A stretch of DNA of 64,000 nt from Trogon surrucura (taxonomy: Eukaryota; Chordata; Aves; Trogoniformes; Trogonidae). Below are positions 50,028 through 63,730 of the stretch, in pieces; within the stretch, counting starts at the first letter, position 1; the number at the start of each line of letters is the position of its first letter. A model generated the notes under the pieces. It saw only the letters and a program-made list of their open reading frames with translations, was not told where the DNA came from and made no database searches. Location: positions 10,710,689 to 10,774,688 of the forward strand of contig CM036658.1 in NCBI GenBank assembly GCA_020746105.1. The letters run 5' to 3'. Both the position numbers and the translations under genes were made by a program.

Positions 50028-53000
50028 ATCTTAGGTGATTTTTTTTAATCTGAGAATTCAGAAGCTTGTTGCAAGTTAAGGTACAAGGAGTTGCTTAAGT
50101 GATTTTATGCCTAGATAGATCCCCAGTCTCTTTTATCCCTCTATGACATAAATGGTTCTCACCCTAAATATTTGTTAAGTGACATATGAGGAGCAGGGGG
50201 CTTAAAAGTACAAGAGGGTTCACAGACTAAACCAGATACAATTATTTCCCTATTTTTGTCTCATCACCTGTTTCTTCTGTAGTAACCTATCTAAGGAAGC
50301 ATAACAACGATTTATTCTATGCACCTTTGTTTTTTTTTTGCTTCTAATACTAAGCTGTTTTCATTGGAAATATTGAAAAGAAATAATTTCTTCCTTTCTT
50401 ATTTCATTTTGGGTGAAAAAACTTTCATTTGTTTCATATGAACAAATTTGCTTAAAAGTGACCAGTCAGACTAAGCCTACTTGGTTCAAGATGCGAATAT
50501 CAAAACTCTGTTCTGCTCAACATTTTTATCTTGCACACATAAAATCAAAGTCTTAGCTTTTATAAAAAGGAATGAAGTCCCCTTCTGTTTTTTTTTTCTC
50601 TTTTAGTTAAAATAGTAGTTCTTGAAAAATACTGTTCTTTCTTTCATGACAGGAGCATAATTTTAGTTTCTATGTGCAACAAAGGGTAAAATACCATTTT
50701 TTTCCCCAAAAGAGAAAGGAAGTTCAAAGTTTAGAATTTAAAAGCAAAAAAAATGTGCATAGTTTGGAAAAAAATTTGATATGAATTTCAGTTAGGAATA
50801 GAATCATAAAAGTATATGACCTATATATTGTCACTTTTTTAAGCAATGTAAATCTAAAATAATACTACATTATGAAATTCTTATTTATTTCTCTACAAGC
50901 CAACAGTTCTGGATTTGTGTAATTCTAGATAGAGATATAAAGAGCCTAAGTATAACTTTATTTTATAGATGGACTAACTTGATTTGTTGAATTATAATAG
51001 CTCTATGCCCATAAATATGATTTATTTTCCTTTCTTAAGTTACTATTTTCAAGAGTTAGTAGTTTTGGCAAATTGTAGATTTGAACAAAACTGAGTTTCA
51101 TGGGATGTTGCCTTGAATTAAATAGCCTTTGAATGCCGTTCAACCCCTCGCTCAGAAGAAAACCCAAATAATGGAGTCATGGATAGATACTTCAGTAAGG
51201 ATTAGCAGAGATTAAATTTCTCTATGGGCAGTCATGGGCGGGTTTTGGAGCTGTGCCACATCCCTCAGTGTCTACAATGAAAGCACATGGGTTTGAACAA
51301 TGGGATCTCATTGGGATGCACTATTTGAATGTTTTACACGGATGAATCAATTTAAACTTGGATCCTTTGTATTGGTCTTTCTGGTACTAGTCTAGGTGTT
51401 TTATCTAATGTAGGTTAAAAACATAGTTGCTGGTATTTTTCATTTAAATCTCCTGCGTGGGACTTAGCGTAGAATGCTTTGTGCTCATCCTTTGTGTATT
51501 ATTACATTTTTTTTTGCCTGCATAAAGTAGCCTTTGAGATTCTGATGGGCTTAAATCCAGGCTTGCAGTAAAGAAATTAGGTTAATGCAGTTTCATTAGC
51601 TAAAGGTGCAGCAGTTTGATTCATATTCCAAAACAGCAGTTTTTTAGACTTACCAAAGAAGTGCTGAAGTTACTCGTATTACACCAGCATGCTCTAAAGA
51701 AACACATCTTTACAAGCACTGAGTCTTTAATTGCAAGGATTTTTTTCCATAGGTGACATTTTTTTCTTAGGTGTTTCTTTTTCTAGCAATAGTCGTGTTT
51801 AGCTATGCAGAGGGACCTTCTTATACTGTACTGATAGTTACAGAAATGTTGTTACAGAATAAATGATCTGGAATATCACTAAACCAGTTGACTGTAAAGA
51901 ATTTTTGACTTAATTTTATGGAATAGAGTCTTTTAAATCCTGGCTTAATTTAGAGAAGCTATTTTGTTTATTCTGCAAAGAGGATGTGCTTGGAGTTGTG
52001 ATTTTTTTTCCTCTTTTTTTTTAAGCAGTAAATCAACATTGGTATTCCATTTAATGTAGCATGTACTTGATGAGCAAAACCAAATGATTGTTAAAATCAT
52101 GCATAGTTCAGTCATGACAACACAATACCCGTAATTTGCAGGTTAGGTAGCTCTTTTAGAAATGTTTTTTTATGCCAGTTCTACTTTGAATAGTACAAGT
52201 AAAGGGCTGTATCATGCTTGTTCAAATATAATTGTGTCTTGCTTTTCGGTTTGATTGTTGCTTATTTTATTGGTCTGTATTAGTCATCTGTGGTTGGATG
52301 AGCAGGTTGCTCCAAGCATAGTTTTTGAAGCAAAATAAAATAAGGCTTTCCAGAACATTAGGCAATGGACAAGAAATATTTTTTTTTTTCAGTTGGTCGT
52401 TGCATGCTCTAACAATGGAGCTGAAATCATGCAACCACGTGAAACATCCACTTAAGTACGACTGTGTGAGAGACAAGATGGAAGATCTTTGTCCTCAGGA
52501 CTCAAGCATTTGATATCTTTGATTTTTTTTCCTTTGGTTTAGCAGTCTTGGTGGTTGGTTAATGCTTCGTTTTGTAATGGTAGTTGATTGCTTTAGTTCA
52601 TTTGCAATCGGTGCTTGAATCACGGTCATCTCTGCTCACTGGGTTTTTGGAGATCTGAACTGAAGGTATGGTGTGCGCTGTGTCTATATCCTCTCCATAT
52701 TGTATAGTCTCTCACTCTCCTCTCTCTCTCCCCTTTTTTCCACTGTTTGTTCAAAGGGTATAGAACCTAAACACTTGATAGATTAATAGATGTAAAGCTG
52801 TGGAAAATGTGTTTTCAAAATCTCAGTAGCTGCTATTTAGTAAAAAAATACATTTATTTACAAAGTAATTGTAACTGTGTAATATGGTAACAGAAAAAAG
52901 ACACATTTAGAGTATTTGTGCTTCTATCAAATATTTAATTCATGTATGTATGTTTGCATGCAACTGCTGTTGTTTGCTTTGTAGATATTGCCGTTAGAAA

Positions 53001-53480
53001 TTAGGCTTTATATTGTGGTTTATGTCAAAATTTTAAAATATAGCCATTAGTTTTGTATGTCTTGGATTATTACTATTCAGCAGATACATATACACTCCTC
53101 CAACTGAATGCTAGTTAAGAATACATGAGGATATGTATCTTGGCCAAATTTATATTGCAGGTCAGCGACAGAACAAGATTAGAATTCAAAGCTTAAAACA
53201 GAGACTGAGAAAAAGTAAATAATAGAATTTGACTGGTATTTATGGATCAGGACAGCATCCACTTAGAACAGTGTCAGAGCCAAGTACATGTCCCCTTTGT
53301 GAGAGGTGATGATGTTGATGTAAGCAATGACATAGATCGGCTGTTGTTACTAGGAAAAAAACAAATTCCACCAAAATAGAGTTATAGGCACTGTTTTTGT
53401 TGTGTTTTTTTTTTTAATACCTTGGGCAAAAATACTTGAGTAAATCTGATTTTTTTCTGAATATATGTTGACCTGCTCTT
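50028..53480 (+). other. ADAMTS19: ADAMTS19 intron 2, AT-rich stretch
   Basis: About 3.4 kb, strongly AT-rich with many poly-T runs. No exon or repeat element recognised. Confidence 0.5.
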
Positions 53481-53538
53481 CATCCATCCATCCATCCATC
53501 CATCCATCCATCCATCCATCCATCCATCCATCCATCCA
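53481..53538. repeat. (CATC)n microsatellite
   Basis: An uninterrupted CATC tetranucleotide array of 58 bp, about 14.5 units. The minus-strand frames through it (repeating Trp-Met-Asp-Gly) are repeat artefacts. It is likely to vary in length between individuals. Confidence 0.98.
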
Positions 53539-56500
53539 AGATTGCAGAGGATGAATCTGTCCCACAGGCTGGACTTGGTATTCATCCTTGCTGAATTTCA
53601 TGAGGTTCCTTCTGATAACTATTCATAAACATATGTTTATATGTATGTTTTATATGTATAGGTTGGATAGCACTAAAATGAGGTCATGTGAATCATAATT
53701 GGTATCTTCATAAGACCCACATTTCCATCATTCTGTGACTTTAGTAAAGATGCTAGGGCTCTTGCCTATCCCTGTTCTTCATGTTTTTATGTGCCTTGCA
53801 AATGACATTCTATGTCCAGTCATACCTCTTCAGTCCCAAAATTTGAAATTATCTAAGGCTTACTTCTATCTATAGCGCAAACAGAATTATCTTCATGTGA
53901 CACATTAGATAGGGAACAGAATTATTTTCATGTGGTGCTTTGGGAGTAAGTTTTCTGCAATTAGACATAGTTTGGTTGCCATTAATTTTTTTTGAAAAAT
54001 AGACTATATAACAGTAATGATGCGTGTAGTTTTAGGAGTTCACATTTCGTATTTGTTACATTTCTGTTTGAAGCATTTGCAAATAGCACTTAAAATTGCC
54101 TTGTGATAGTCGTGTTCAATGAATTTTTAATACAGGTACTTCAGTTTCCTCGAACTGGCACAGATTAGACTTGTCTCCATGGAAAGAAAGAACAGCATAC
54201 ACATACCTAGTTCATGGGATAGTCTGTGTAGGATAGTGATTGTTTATAAAGGTTTCTGTAGTTGTTCCAGAAAGAGTCATCTTAAGAACTATAGTGTTTC
54301 ACTCAACACTGGTGTCCTATTTAGCTCCTCTTAACATTTAATATTTTGAAATTTGGGTTACAGTGCACTAGTGAATTTGAAATTTTTTACATATGTTTAA
54401 ATTATGCTGTGCCTTCTCCATGCAAGACTTAAAAGGATTTGGGATGAGCTCTGCATTTTAAAGCATTGAGCCTCTTCCAGTGTTTTGACACAACTAATTT
54501 GACTAAACCAAACTACAATTAAACTGTACTTCTGGGTAACTGCTGCTAAAAAAGGAGTGTACAGTGGAGTCCGTTTACAATGTGCTTTTGAAGTAATAAA
54601 TCTGTGAAAAGAATAACATATGTTTAATTTCTGTAAACTTTTTTTAAAGGAGAATCTATGAAAGCTTATACATGATGTTCTAATGAACCTGCTGGCACGT
54701 TACTGAGGAGAAAAAAATTTCACCACCGTATCTAGCTAACAGCATGTTGTATGCCTTATAATACAGGAAAAGTAGCTAGTCTCAAAGACTAACAGACAAA
54801 ACTAGTTAGATCTAGGAAATTGAGATGAAAAAAGATATATTTTTAAAAACAGAATGTCAGATGTGATGATGACCCTACCAAGTTGAAAATAGCAAATGGA
54901 AGGAATTCTGTTATCCCTAATGATCCTGTTAGGTGTATGACTGTTGTTCTGTTCTTTCCCATTTCTTAAAGACTTCATTCTCAATGTGAAGCTGACTGCC
55001 TTGCAGTGGAAGATGTACCTTTGGTGTAACTTGGTATGATCCTTCTGAAGTCCCACCGCCACCAGTTTAGTTGGCAGAATGAGACAGAGATTTCCAATAA
55101 ATTTTGCCTGCTTTTTGGTGTGACTTTTGTTCATATTGATGTGGAACAAATGCAGCATTTTAGGTGATAAAGAACATATTCTTTCTGATAATTCAATATT
55201 TTTGAAGGAAAAAACCCTCTTTTGCTGGAAAGCTTCTGGCCAGTTCTAGTCATGAAGAACCTAGCCTGGATGCTTTATATGAACATAAGGTAAGACTGGA
55301 AGCAACACTGGGAAGATGACTTTGCTTTAGTGGTAAATTCAGAGCCCTGGGAGGCACAGGAGAATTAAACAGAACAAAGGCTGGTGTAAGTGGCTTCTAG
55401 GGTGACTTACTACCTTTCTGCTACATTTATAGATTTGCTTTATAGACTGATGACTTAACTGGCAGTGACAGGAGGAGGAAAAGATTGTGCATTTGCTGAT
55501 CACAGGACCATTATGAGCCAGCAGGCATGATGTGGGTGTGAAGGGTGCATCTAACTGGTGAAGGACGCTTAGTGGGGATACGGAAACTTTATTCTTACTT
55601 CACAAAGTGCAGTGAAATGACAGCTGAAATATGGCTTGCAGTTCTTTTTGCTGGTGTTCAAAGAAAGGAATTCATTTGTGGCTAGAAGTATAGTTATAGT
55701 ACTAAACCCTATCTCGTGGAACAACAGTCAAAGGCTGATGTTTTTATTGTCACACAGCAGAGACAATAGGATTATCTTTTATAAAAAGTGAATATCAGGG
55801 AGCCTGGAAAGCTGGCCAAGGAGGAAAATAATGTAGACCCAGGATCATACGTAACTAATATAATGGCCATGAATAAATAAACATTAGAAAATTGGAAAGA
55901 TTTCCAACTATTAGAAGAGAAAAATCTGAAACAAATTTCAAACAGGAATAGTAAAATAACAGAGTAGCAATACTATTGAAACTACTTTAATTAACAGGAA
56001 CAGGAAGGAAATGTAGAGGTCTAGGCTGATAAAAAAGAGATCTAGGCTGATAAAGGATCTTTGTTACAAGTGTAAGTGTAAGAACGCCTTTATTTTATGA
56101 AGCCTTTAATGTGTAGGGTGCTAGACTTTATCAGTGGGTTTGATACATCTAAAATACAATTTGCATTCTCTGTTGTAGACTCTTTCTTATACTTTATTAA
56201 TTTTTAAATACTGCAGGGCTTAGTCAGTGAGAATTAGGATAGTACAATAGCAATAATGAAATAATGCATGCTGCACATAACGTAAGAGAAAATTGGTTCT
56301 GATTCAGAAAGTTGAGCTTAAGTGACGGTTTTTACTATGCAACTGAAATTTATAAGCAAATCTGCAATTTCACGAACGATGTATAATTCTCTTTGATTTC
56401 TCGGCTAGAGTAAAAAGATTAAGTGTCTTTTCATAACTTTGAGACAGTAATAAAAAAACTCAAAATCCATTGTGCTAGGTAGGTCACTGGAGGCATCAGC

Positions 56501-56898
56501 CTATTGTTCTCTTGGATGATGTTTCTTTCAAGACAATGACTTTGGTTCAGAAAAATATTCATGACCTGTGTTAATACCAATTGCACCAATCAGCAATGGA
56601 GATATTCAGATGATTCACTTCAGAGTAAATGGTCTTTCCTGCTGGGGTTTTCCTTCTTTCATAGAATACAGAATACACAGCTTTCCTCCTTTATCACAAG
56701 TTGCTTATGTTTTGGGTTGGTTTGTTTTTTTTTTGTTTCTTTAAACCACAGCTTAGTCAGTCAGAACCTGAGTGAGAGGTTCTTGGGTCAGGGAAAGGGA
56801 AGTGAGTTTGAACACGTGGTTTCAGCATTTGACAATTGGCTTGTAACTTCTGATGAATTCTTCTGGAGATCAAAGGTCAAGTGTACAGTAGTTGAAAA
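53539..56898 (+). other. ADAMTS19: ADAMTS19 intron 2, non-coding stretch
   Basis: About 3.4 kb without recognised exons or transposons. A 14-bp word TCTAGGCTGATAAA is duplicated at 56020-56033 and 56041-56054, which is a minor local duplication. Confidence 0.5.
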
Positions 56899-57632
56899 TA
56901 GAATCACAGAATCATAGAATGTGTTGGGCTAGAAGGGATCTTTAGAGGTCATCTAGTCCAACCCCCCTGCAGTGAGCAGGGACATCTTTAACTAGATCGG
57001 GTTGCTCAGAGCCCCATCAATGCCTCCGAGGATGGAGATTCTACCACCTCTCTGGGCAGCCTGTGCCAGTGTTTCACCACCCTCATAGGAAAGAACTTCT
57101 TCCTAATGTCTAATCTAAATCTGCTTTGCTACAGTTTAAAACCATTGTCACTTGTCTTGTCACTACACACCCTTGTGAACAGTCCCCACCCAGATTTCCT
57201 TCAAGTTCCCTTCAGGTACTGAAGGGCCACTAGAACGTCTCTGAACAACCCCAACTCTCTCAGTCTGTCTTCATAGGAGAGGTGCTCCAGCTCTTTGATC
57301 ATTTTTGTGGTCCTCCTCTGGACCCACTCCAACAGGTCCATGTCCTTCTTGTGTTGAGAGCTCCACAGCTGGACGCAGTACTCCAGGTGGTGTTTCACCA
57401 GAGCACAACAGAGGGGCAGAATCACCTCCCTTCACCTGCTGGCCACACTTCTTTTGATGCAGCCCGGGATGCAATTGGCCTTCTGGGCTGTGAGTGTGCA
57501 TTGTTGGGTGGTGTCCAGCTTTTTGTCCACCAACTCCCTTTCTGCAGGGCTGCTCTCTAGAGCCCCAGCCTGTATGGATAATGAGGACTGGCCTGATCGA
57601 GATGCAGGAGCTTACACTTGGCCTTACTGAAC
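56899..57632 (-). mobile_element. CR1 retroposon 3' fragment, antisense
   Basis: Starts with the reversed tail ATAGAATCACAGAATCATAG and continues with GGGCTAGAAGGGATCTTTAG and TCATCTAGTCCAACCCCCC. It then runs into the reversed ORF2 C-terminus. On the minus strand the blocks LEYCVQLWSSQHKKDMDLLE and VQRRTTKMIKELEHLSYEDR are visible. Frames are broken by indels: two overlapping minus frames (57425-57201 and 57678-57271) share the coding signal. The element fades at about 57632, near ACACTTGGCCTTACTGAAC. About 730 bp, 5'-truncated. Confidence 0.92.
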
Positions 57633-60600
57633 AATGACTTTTTTGGAAATAGTGGCGCAAGGTGAGCAAGTGCACCACATGAGTAATGTGACAGCATTGT
57701 TGAAAGAGTCTATAGTCAGTTTATATTTCTAATAAGAACAGAGAAGAGTTGGCATGTTAAGAGGTGGTCACATGAACCTGATGACCAACCTATTATATTG
57801 CACAGAAAGCTGTGGCACTTGGAGTAAGAAAAAGGCACTTAAAAGAAATGAAAGATTAGAGTTGATAAATTTTATTTATTTTATTTGCAGTTCATTTTGT
57901 GTGTACTGAATGCCTGTTTACTAGTAAGTAGCATAGTGTGTGTTCCTGAATGATTATTTTCTACATGAATTTTTAAGAGAGTTGGGAGTGTGTATCTGTG
58001 TGTATAGTTACTGTAAAACACTGAAAAACTGCAAGAGAAGTGAGGGTTATAACTGCTTCAGAATTCTAATGTTATTCTTCAGAAATTACACGTTCTTAAA
58101 CTAAATGATAATCATGAAAGATAGAAATACTTTGCTGAGAACTAGGACCATTCTGTTTACACTTGCAAATTGTGTACGAATTCGTAGCGTACCCTTTAGG
58201 TAATATCTTTATTCAAAAAACATCTTAACCATACATCAGGTAGGCTAAAGCACATTTGGTACAAAGTCCATGAAATATAAATATATCATCATTACACTTT
58301 CATTATGACAATCATGTATTGTATCATGGGGAAATTTCAGCTTTTAATTGGTTGGCATGGATTATTCTGGATTTAGAGATGAGACAGAAGAAAGCAAGAG
58401 AAAAGAGAAGAGAACGTTTATGGTAAACCCTGATACCACAGGACCTATGATAAAAGTGTCAATGCTGAAACAAAACACCTATGTGAAACGTGGATAAGGA
58501 GGTTGGAACATTGTAGTGATATACAGATAGGTTTTTGACATAGACCCTTGTTGATACGTGTGCCTGTACAACTTTTCCCTTCCTCTCCTTAAAGCTGGAA
58601 TTAATTGAAACACTTTAAAGCTTAGTGCTACTAATGAGAAGTTTACCTATAAGCTCTGAAAAGCTGTCTTAAAAATGCTTGAAAAAATCAATTTCAACTG
58701 TCTAGAGGGTGTCTGATAAAATTCCAGGTGATATATTTTACATCCTCCAGGCTGAAATGTACCTTGAATATCCTTTATCATATAATGGCGGTTCAAGCAT
58801 TAGGAAATTCTACCTTGCACAGCAGCAAGATGCCTACAAGTAGCTGTATGGCAGTGTCTTACGTAGGAAAATTATTTCTTTTGCTTCAGGTTTTTTGCGA
58901 GAGATATAATCAGTCCAGCTGGACGTAAACGAAGGGGCGCACTTAGCCAGTGGAGGCAAGGAAGAGATATGGCTGGTGAGAATGTGAGAGGTTTTAGGGG
59001 TGGAGGTTTATTTTGAGTAGGTCCAGTTGTGATGCACATTGATAAGAAAGGCATTTGTGGAGTGGGATAGAAGAACTGAGGTGTGCAAAGGGACTTTAGA
59101 CTGCAAGATGCAAGTTAATGTTCAGTTTAATGGGAAAAATGTAAGGGTATCAAAGCGGCCTTTCTTGAGGTCCTAGTGAATGTCAGCGAACAAATAAAAA
59201 TCTACAGGTATTTCACAGTCCTATCAGTTTCATGGTTGTGACCATGTTTCATGTTGCCTTCATTGCTTTGTTTCCAACTTACGGCAAATTTGTCACAGCT
59301 CTCGAGTAATATTTAGGAAGCTGCCAAAATTTTGTGGATTGTGAGATTAGTAGTTAATATTTGACAGCACTGGATCATTTTCAAAGGTTTGAATCTTTTG
59401 ACTTCTTTGAGTTTTGGGCTCTGCTGAAGGACAGCACTGGACTTAACAGTCTGTAAGCACTCACAGTGCGGGGATTACAAGAACAGTGTTTCCATGTTGC
59501 TCATTATAGAGTGAAAAAAAGATGCTTTTTAAAATAAATGTCGAGGGAAGTGGAGGCTATAATTCATGAAAAGTGAAATAACCACCTCTCCACCCTTCAA
59601 TACATTAGAATATTAATATATCCTTTTCCATATTTTTTAATCATAACTTCTATTAATTGACTTGATATATTGTTGAAACTTACTGTGGTTAGGAAAAGAA
59701 AGCTGACTCGTTTCCCTTTGCATCTTGTCGTCATGGAAAATACCTCTTTAATAGGGCATTTTACTTGTAGTCTTGCAAATGAGAAGAGGAGGAATTGTTC
59801 TATTTATTTCCACTGCAATTAAACTTTATGCATACCATAAAACTACTGGTACTAGCTGCGTGCCGGAGATTGCTGTAGGCTGTGAGCATACAAACTACAT
59901 ACTGCTCTATTCTTGTGTTCGTTCTTGTCATCTGTTATACACTGTCAGAGAACGGGTACTGTACAGGGTGGACCTTTGTTCTGACCCAGTCTACTTGATC
60001 ATATGTAGTTAGCATAGGTGTGATTGTGTCCTTAATATTGTCAACTAGCAATTCTGTCAGTGATGCAGGTGATCAGCCAGCCTGGAGAAACAGAGTGCAG
60101 ACAACTTTGCGAGATCGAGAATTTCCATGAGAACCAAGATGTCAAGAAGTGAGAAGGGGACATTCTGGAAAAATGATGTAATTTATATATTTTTGTTGAA
60201 AGTTTTTCCTGTAAAAATCCTTTGGGAAATTAAGATATTTCAGATGTGGTCTCCAAACAGTAAAATTTTAAAATCTATTTTAGGTACTTACATTCATTAA
60301 AACTAAGATCTGAAATAACTGGCAACATCTTGCAATAGGTCTCAAACTTGTGTTGCAAAATAATTTATTGCACACACAGCCTTATTTTTTTTTTTTGTGA
60401 AGATAGTCAATGACTGTTTGCTGTCACTTCTTAAGTAGACTGTGATATGTTTAGATATCATCCTGCACGGTGTATACAATTTAAAATTCATAGCAAAGAT
60501 TAGAATATTGGCAATTTAAGCAGCACTTCAGCAGTAGTTCTAATAATGTGTTTATAGAAGGAGACTTAGGTCTGAAAAAGGAAATATTATATTTCTGGCT

Positions 60601-61619
60601 AGAAAGCATGAAATTTGGAATCTGGAGGAAATGCCAAACATCTTAGGGTTTGGCTGGCAGTGAATAAGTAGGCAAATGGAAGTTTGAGGGGTAACAACCA
60701 CAGACCCTCTGGGCAGACCTGATGTCTATAGTTTCTTTATCCATTGATTTCCTTCACTTTGTTTTCTTTTCAACAAATCAGATGCCTTTGGATTTGTGTC
60801 CTTTCTGTGATCAGCTTACACTTCACTTTCCACTGTCAGCCTGAGAGATTCTTGAGTAAGGTTTTGTGAATAATAGTACCTATTGAAATATGTCAGAATA
60901 TGCGAACCCATCTCAATTTTTCATGCTTCACTGTTCTATTCCACTCGTATCTAATGGAAATAAAGAAGTCCTTTTGCATGTACATCATCAGCTTGTTTTG
61001 GAAAAAAATAGTCATTAACTGTCATGAGAGGAACATCATGTAGAGTGTGATTTTCCTAAAGAGTCACAGTAGCGTGTATCTTAAACCAGACTAGAAGCAA
61101 AGGAGTTTGGCAGAGTTTAAAAACCATGAAAAAATGATTTCTGCAGATCCTAAGTTTGGAGACTGGTACCTGAACACATACTTTTAACTCAGTAGTCCCT
61201 GTGTAACAGTCTGAATGTTTTTCCTCAATCACGGCTCTAGGGTATGACGTTGTGCATATGTGTGTACTTACTTAGGGAACTTCTCTTGTTTCTGTGACTT
61301 CTCCTAACTCCATGCAGCAGAGTGGAGTGAAGTAGATGAAGAGCTCCAGCAGAGGTACAGTGTGTATGCTGTGTGGAGCCCAGAAATGTGGTTGATTGAA
61401 GACAGAAGTTGCTGGCACTTGTGAGTTGTTTCTTCAGCCTTCAGCAATGAACACATGTCAAGATGGAAAGCTGTGTTTGAATAACGAGAATATGTGAGAT
61501 TATGCAGTTTGAAAATTTGTTTGAACTTGCTTTATTATAGATATTAGTAAGCACTGGACACTTTCTGTTGTGTTTCAGCTGAATTTAGGTCCTGATAGCA
61601 TTGTTAGAATCATGATGCT
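57633..61619 (+). other. ADAMTS19: ADAMTS19 intron 2, non-coding stretch
   Basis: About 4 kb of ordinary AT-rich intronic DNA. I searched by eye for a continuation of the ADAMTS19 propeptide and found none. No repeats recognised. Confidence 0.5.
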
Positions 61620-62314
61620 AAATTTAATCTGGCTGCAGCTGCCCTGCTGCAGGGCATGGCTGAGCCACTCGTCCAAAGTGGCAGCACCCCTAGTGAAACG
61701 AAAGGGTAAAATATTGCCTAGCAGTCTGAGGAGTGAAGGGAAAAGAGGTGAAATATCCTGCAGACACCGAGGGTTGAGGATGAGGTGATGTTCATGCTCC
61801 AGGTGCGAGAGCAGATATCCCCACTGCAGGGCCTCCATAACATCCTCTCCATCCATGAAGGACTCCAGGCCAGAGATGGTGGGCATGCCCTGAAGAATAC
61901 TGCAGGCTGTGGAGAGCCAATGCTGGACCAAACTTATCCTGAGGGGCTGCAGCCTGTGCAGAGCGAGGAAGGGTAAAGTGTGAAGATAAGGGAGAGGCAG
62001 AAAGAAAGTTTTATGTGCTGACCATACCCACTGTTCCCTGCCCACCCTGTGCCACTTCGGGCGCAGGGGAAAGGTGTTCGTCTTCGTTTCTCACTATCCA
62101 AATCTGTTTTAATTGACAATAAACTGAATTAGTTCTCTGAAACTCAAGTTTTATTTGCCCGTGATGGTAATAGCTAAATGATCTCCCTGTCCTTGTCTCA
62201 ACCCATGAGCATTTGTTTTTTTAATCTTATTTCCTCCCCCTGTCTTTCTCTGGAGGGGGAGTAAGAGAGCAGCTGGGTGCGTGTCTGGCAGCTGGCCAAG
62301 GTCAACCCACCACA
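61620..62314 (+). mobile_element. Avian LTR, 5' edge unclear
   Basis: The right part carries landmarks of a second common avian LTR family: GACAATAAACTGAATTAGTT (with an AATAAA poly(A) signal on +), TTTGCCCGTGATGGTAAT, GATCTCCCTGTCCTTGTCTC, AACCCATGAGC, and the 3' end AAGGTCAACCCACCACA at 62314. Upstream the GC-rich part with CTCCAGG and GGGCTGCAGCC words fits the body of the same LTR family. The left boundary is a guess: no TG terminus or duplication was found, so the element is probably 5'-incomplete. The minus frame 62045-61575 lies inside it and is not a gene. Confidence 0.6.
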
Positions 62315-63730
62315 GGGGTGAACTGTTTAGTGAATGAAATATTTTGCTTTGAAATGTCAAGCTGCAGGATTAGAAATTGCTACTACATAAGCTTCTAATG
62401 GTAAATAGTAGACCACTGAGACTCATCTTCTGGAGCTGGAAAACATTTTTTTTTAAAAAAAACCTAAAAGAGCCTTAATATGCTCACATTTCTCTGAGGT
62501 TTGTTATGTTATCTGCATTTGTTATTGCATTTCAGTGAAAACAACACAACATATCTGCCATTATGTGTAGTTTCTCCTTTTTGACAGAATATTATCTGTG
62601 CCCTCCTCTTCCCTGGGATATTAAAATGGGAATGACTTCATCTCTGACAGTAGCACATGCTTGTCATCCTGGTTGGTTTTTTTAGTGATAATGATGACAA
62701 AGGCAGTTGCTGTCCTTTAGGAAAGAAATGCTGGCAGAAAAGATTAGCATGAGTGTTCTGACAGGGATATTAGAAATAAGATGGCATAGCAGTTTCTATT
62801 ATAATGTCTTTTATCAGATACAATTGCATAGACTATTCAGATACTTCTCCTTCTTCTCTCATCTATGATATTTCCAATGAGACATAAGGAAAAAAAAAAC
62901 AAAACAGGTTTCATATTTTGGAAGAATTCTGCCTGCCTTTTTTGGATTATTGACATATTTGAGATGTGAGCTACATTTTCTTTAGATAAGACAAAAGGTT
63001 GGTGTTCATTCAGAGTAGTGTTTCCACATGGCTTTTCTGTATTTCTTTCAAGAAAGTGAAAAGTCTTGATTTGATGTGAATGTGTGTTGTGGAAAGCTTT
63101 CATTTATGAGGGCAAGTGTCTACTTTAAAATATGCGTGGAGGATGTGAGTCCATTTTAAGAGTGTCCATACTTTGTCCCATGTAATACTTTACATGCTCA
63201 TTTGATGCAGTCTGCCCTGTACTTAAGGTCTCACTCCACTGCATAAAGTAAGTAAAATGCAGAGCTGGTACCCAATTCATCCTTACTTAAGAAGGCCTGT
63301 GGAATTTTTTTACCAAATGATGTTGTCCTGGGCTTGAACTCTACTGAGAGGTAGGCATGCTGCATTTTAGTTTTGTTTTATTTCAGGTCAGCAACTTGAA
63401 AATACAGGGATACCTGAATGCAGGGGGAAGAATGGCATGTTGTGTTACATTTACCTGAAAAAAGTCCACCATCCTGGTAGCCTTTTTATTTACTGCTGTG
63501 AGCAGTGGTAGCTTTGGAAGTGAGATTGGTGAGAGATGGGTCAGGCCCTCAGAACTCACAGTTCTACACTGTGTGCATGTTCTTTTTTTACATTTTTTAA
63601 TCTTTGCTTGCTGTGCATTTTCTTTATTTGGCCCTGGCTTCCAATATCTGAAAATATGTTGAAATTGTGATACTTTAATGCATGGCTTTGATTTTCTCTG
63701 CTTTCTGTGTTTGATTTTATGGTAGAAGAT
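62315..63730 (+). other. ADAMTS19: ADAMTS19 intron 2, non-coding stretch
   Basis: About 1.4 kb of AT-rich sequence with no recognised exon or element. Confidence 0.5.

Noticed and set aside
53350..53601. Minus-strand frames with Trp-Met-Asp-Gly repeats
   Set aside because: Translation of the CATC microsatellite.
57271..57678. 135-codon minus-strand frame as a gene
   Set aside because: It is an out-of-phase reading of the CR1 3' region; the CR1 protein blocks are in the neighbouring frame.
61575..62045. 156-codon minus-strand frame
   Set aside because: Overlaps an avian LTR and has no recognised domain. It is antisense to the AATAAA-bearing strand of the element.
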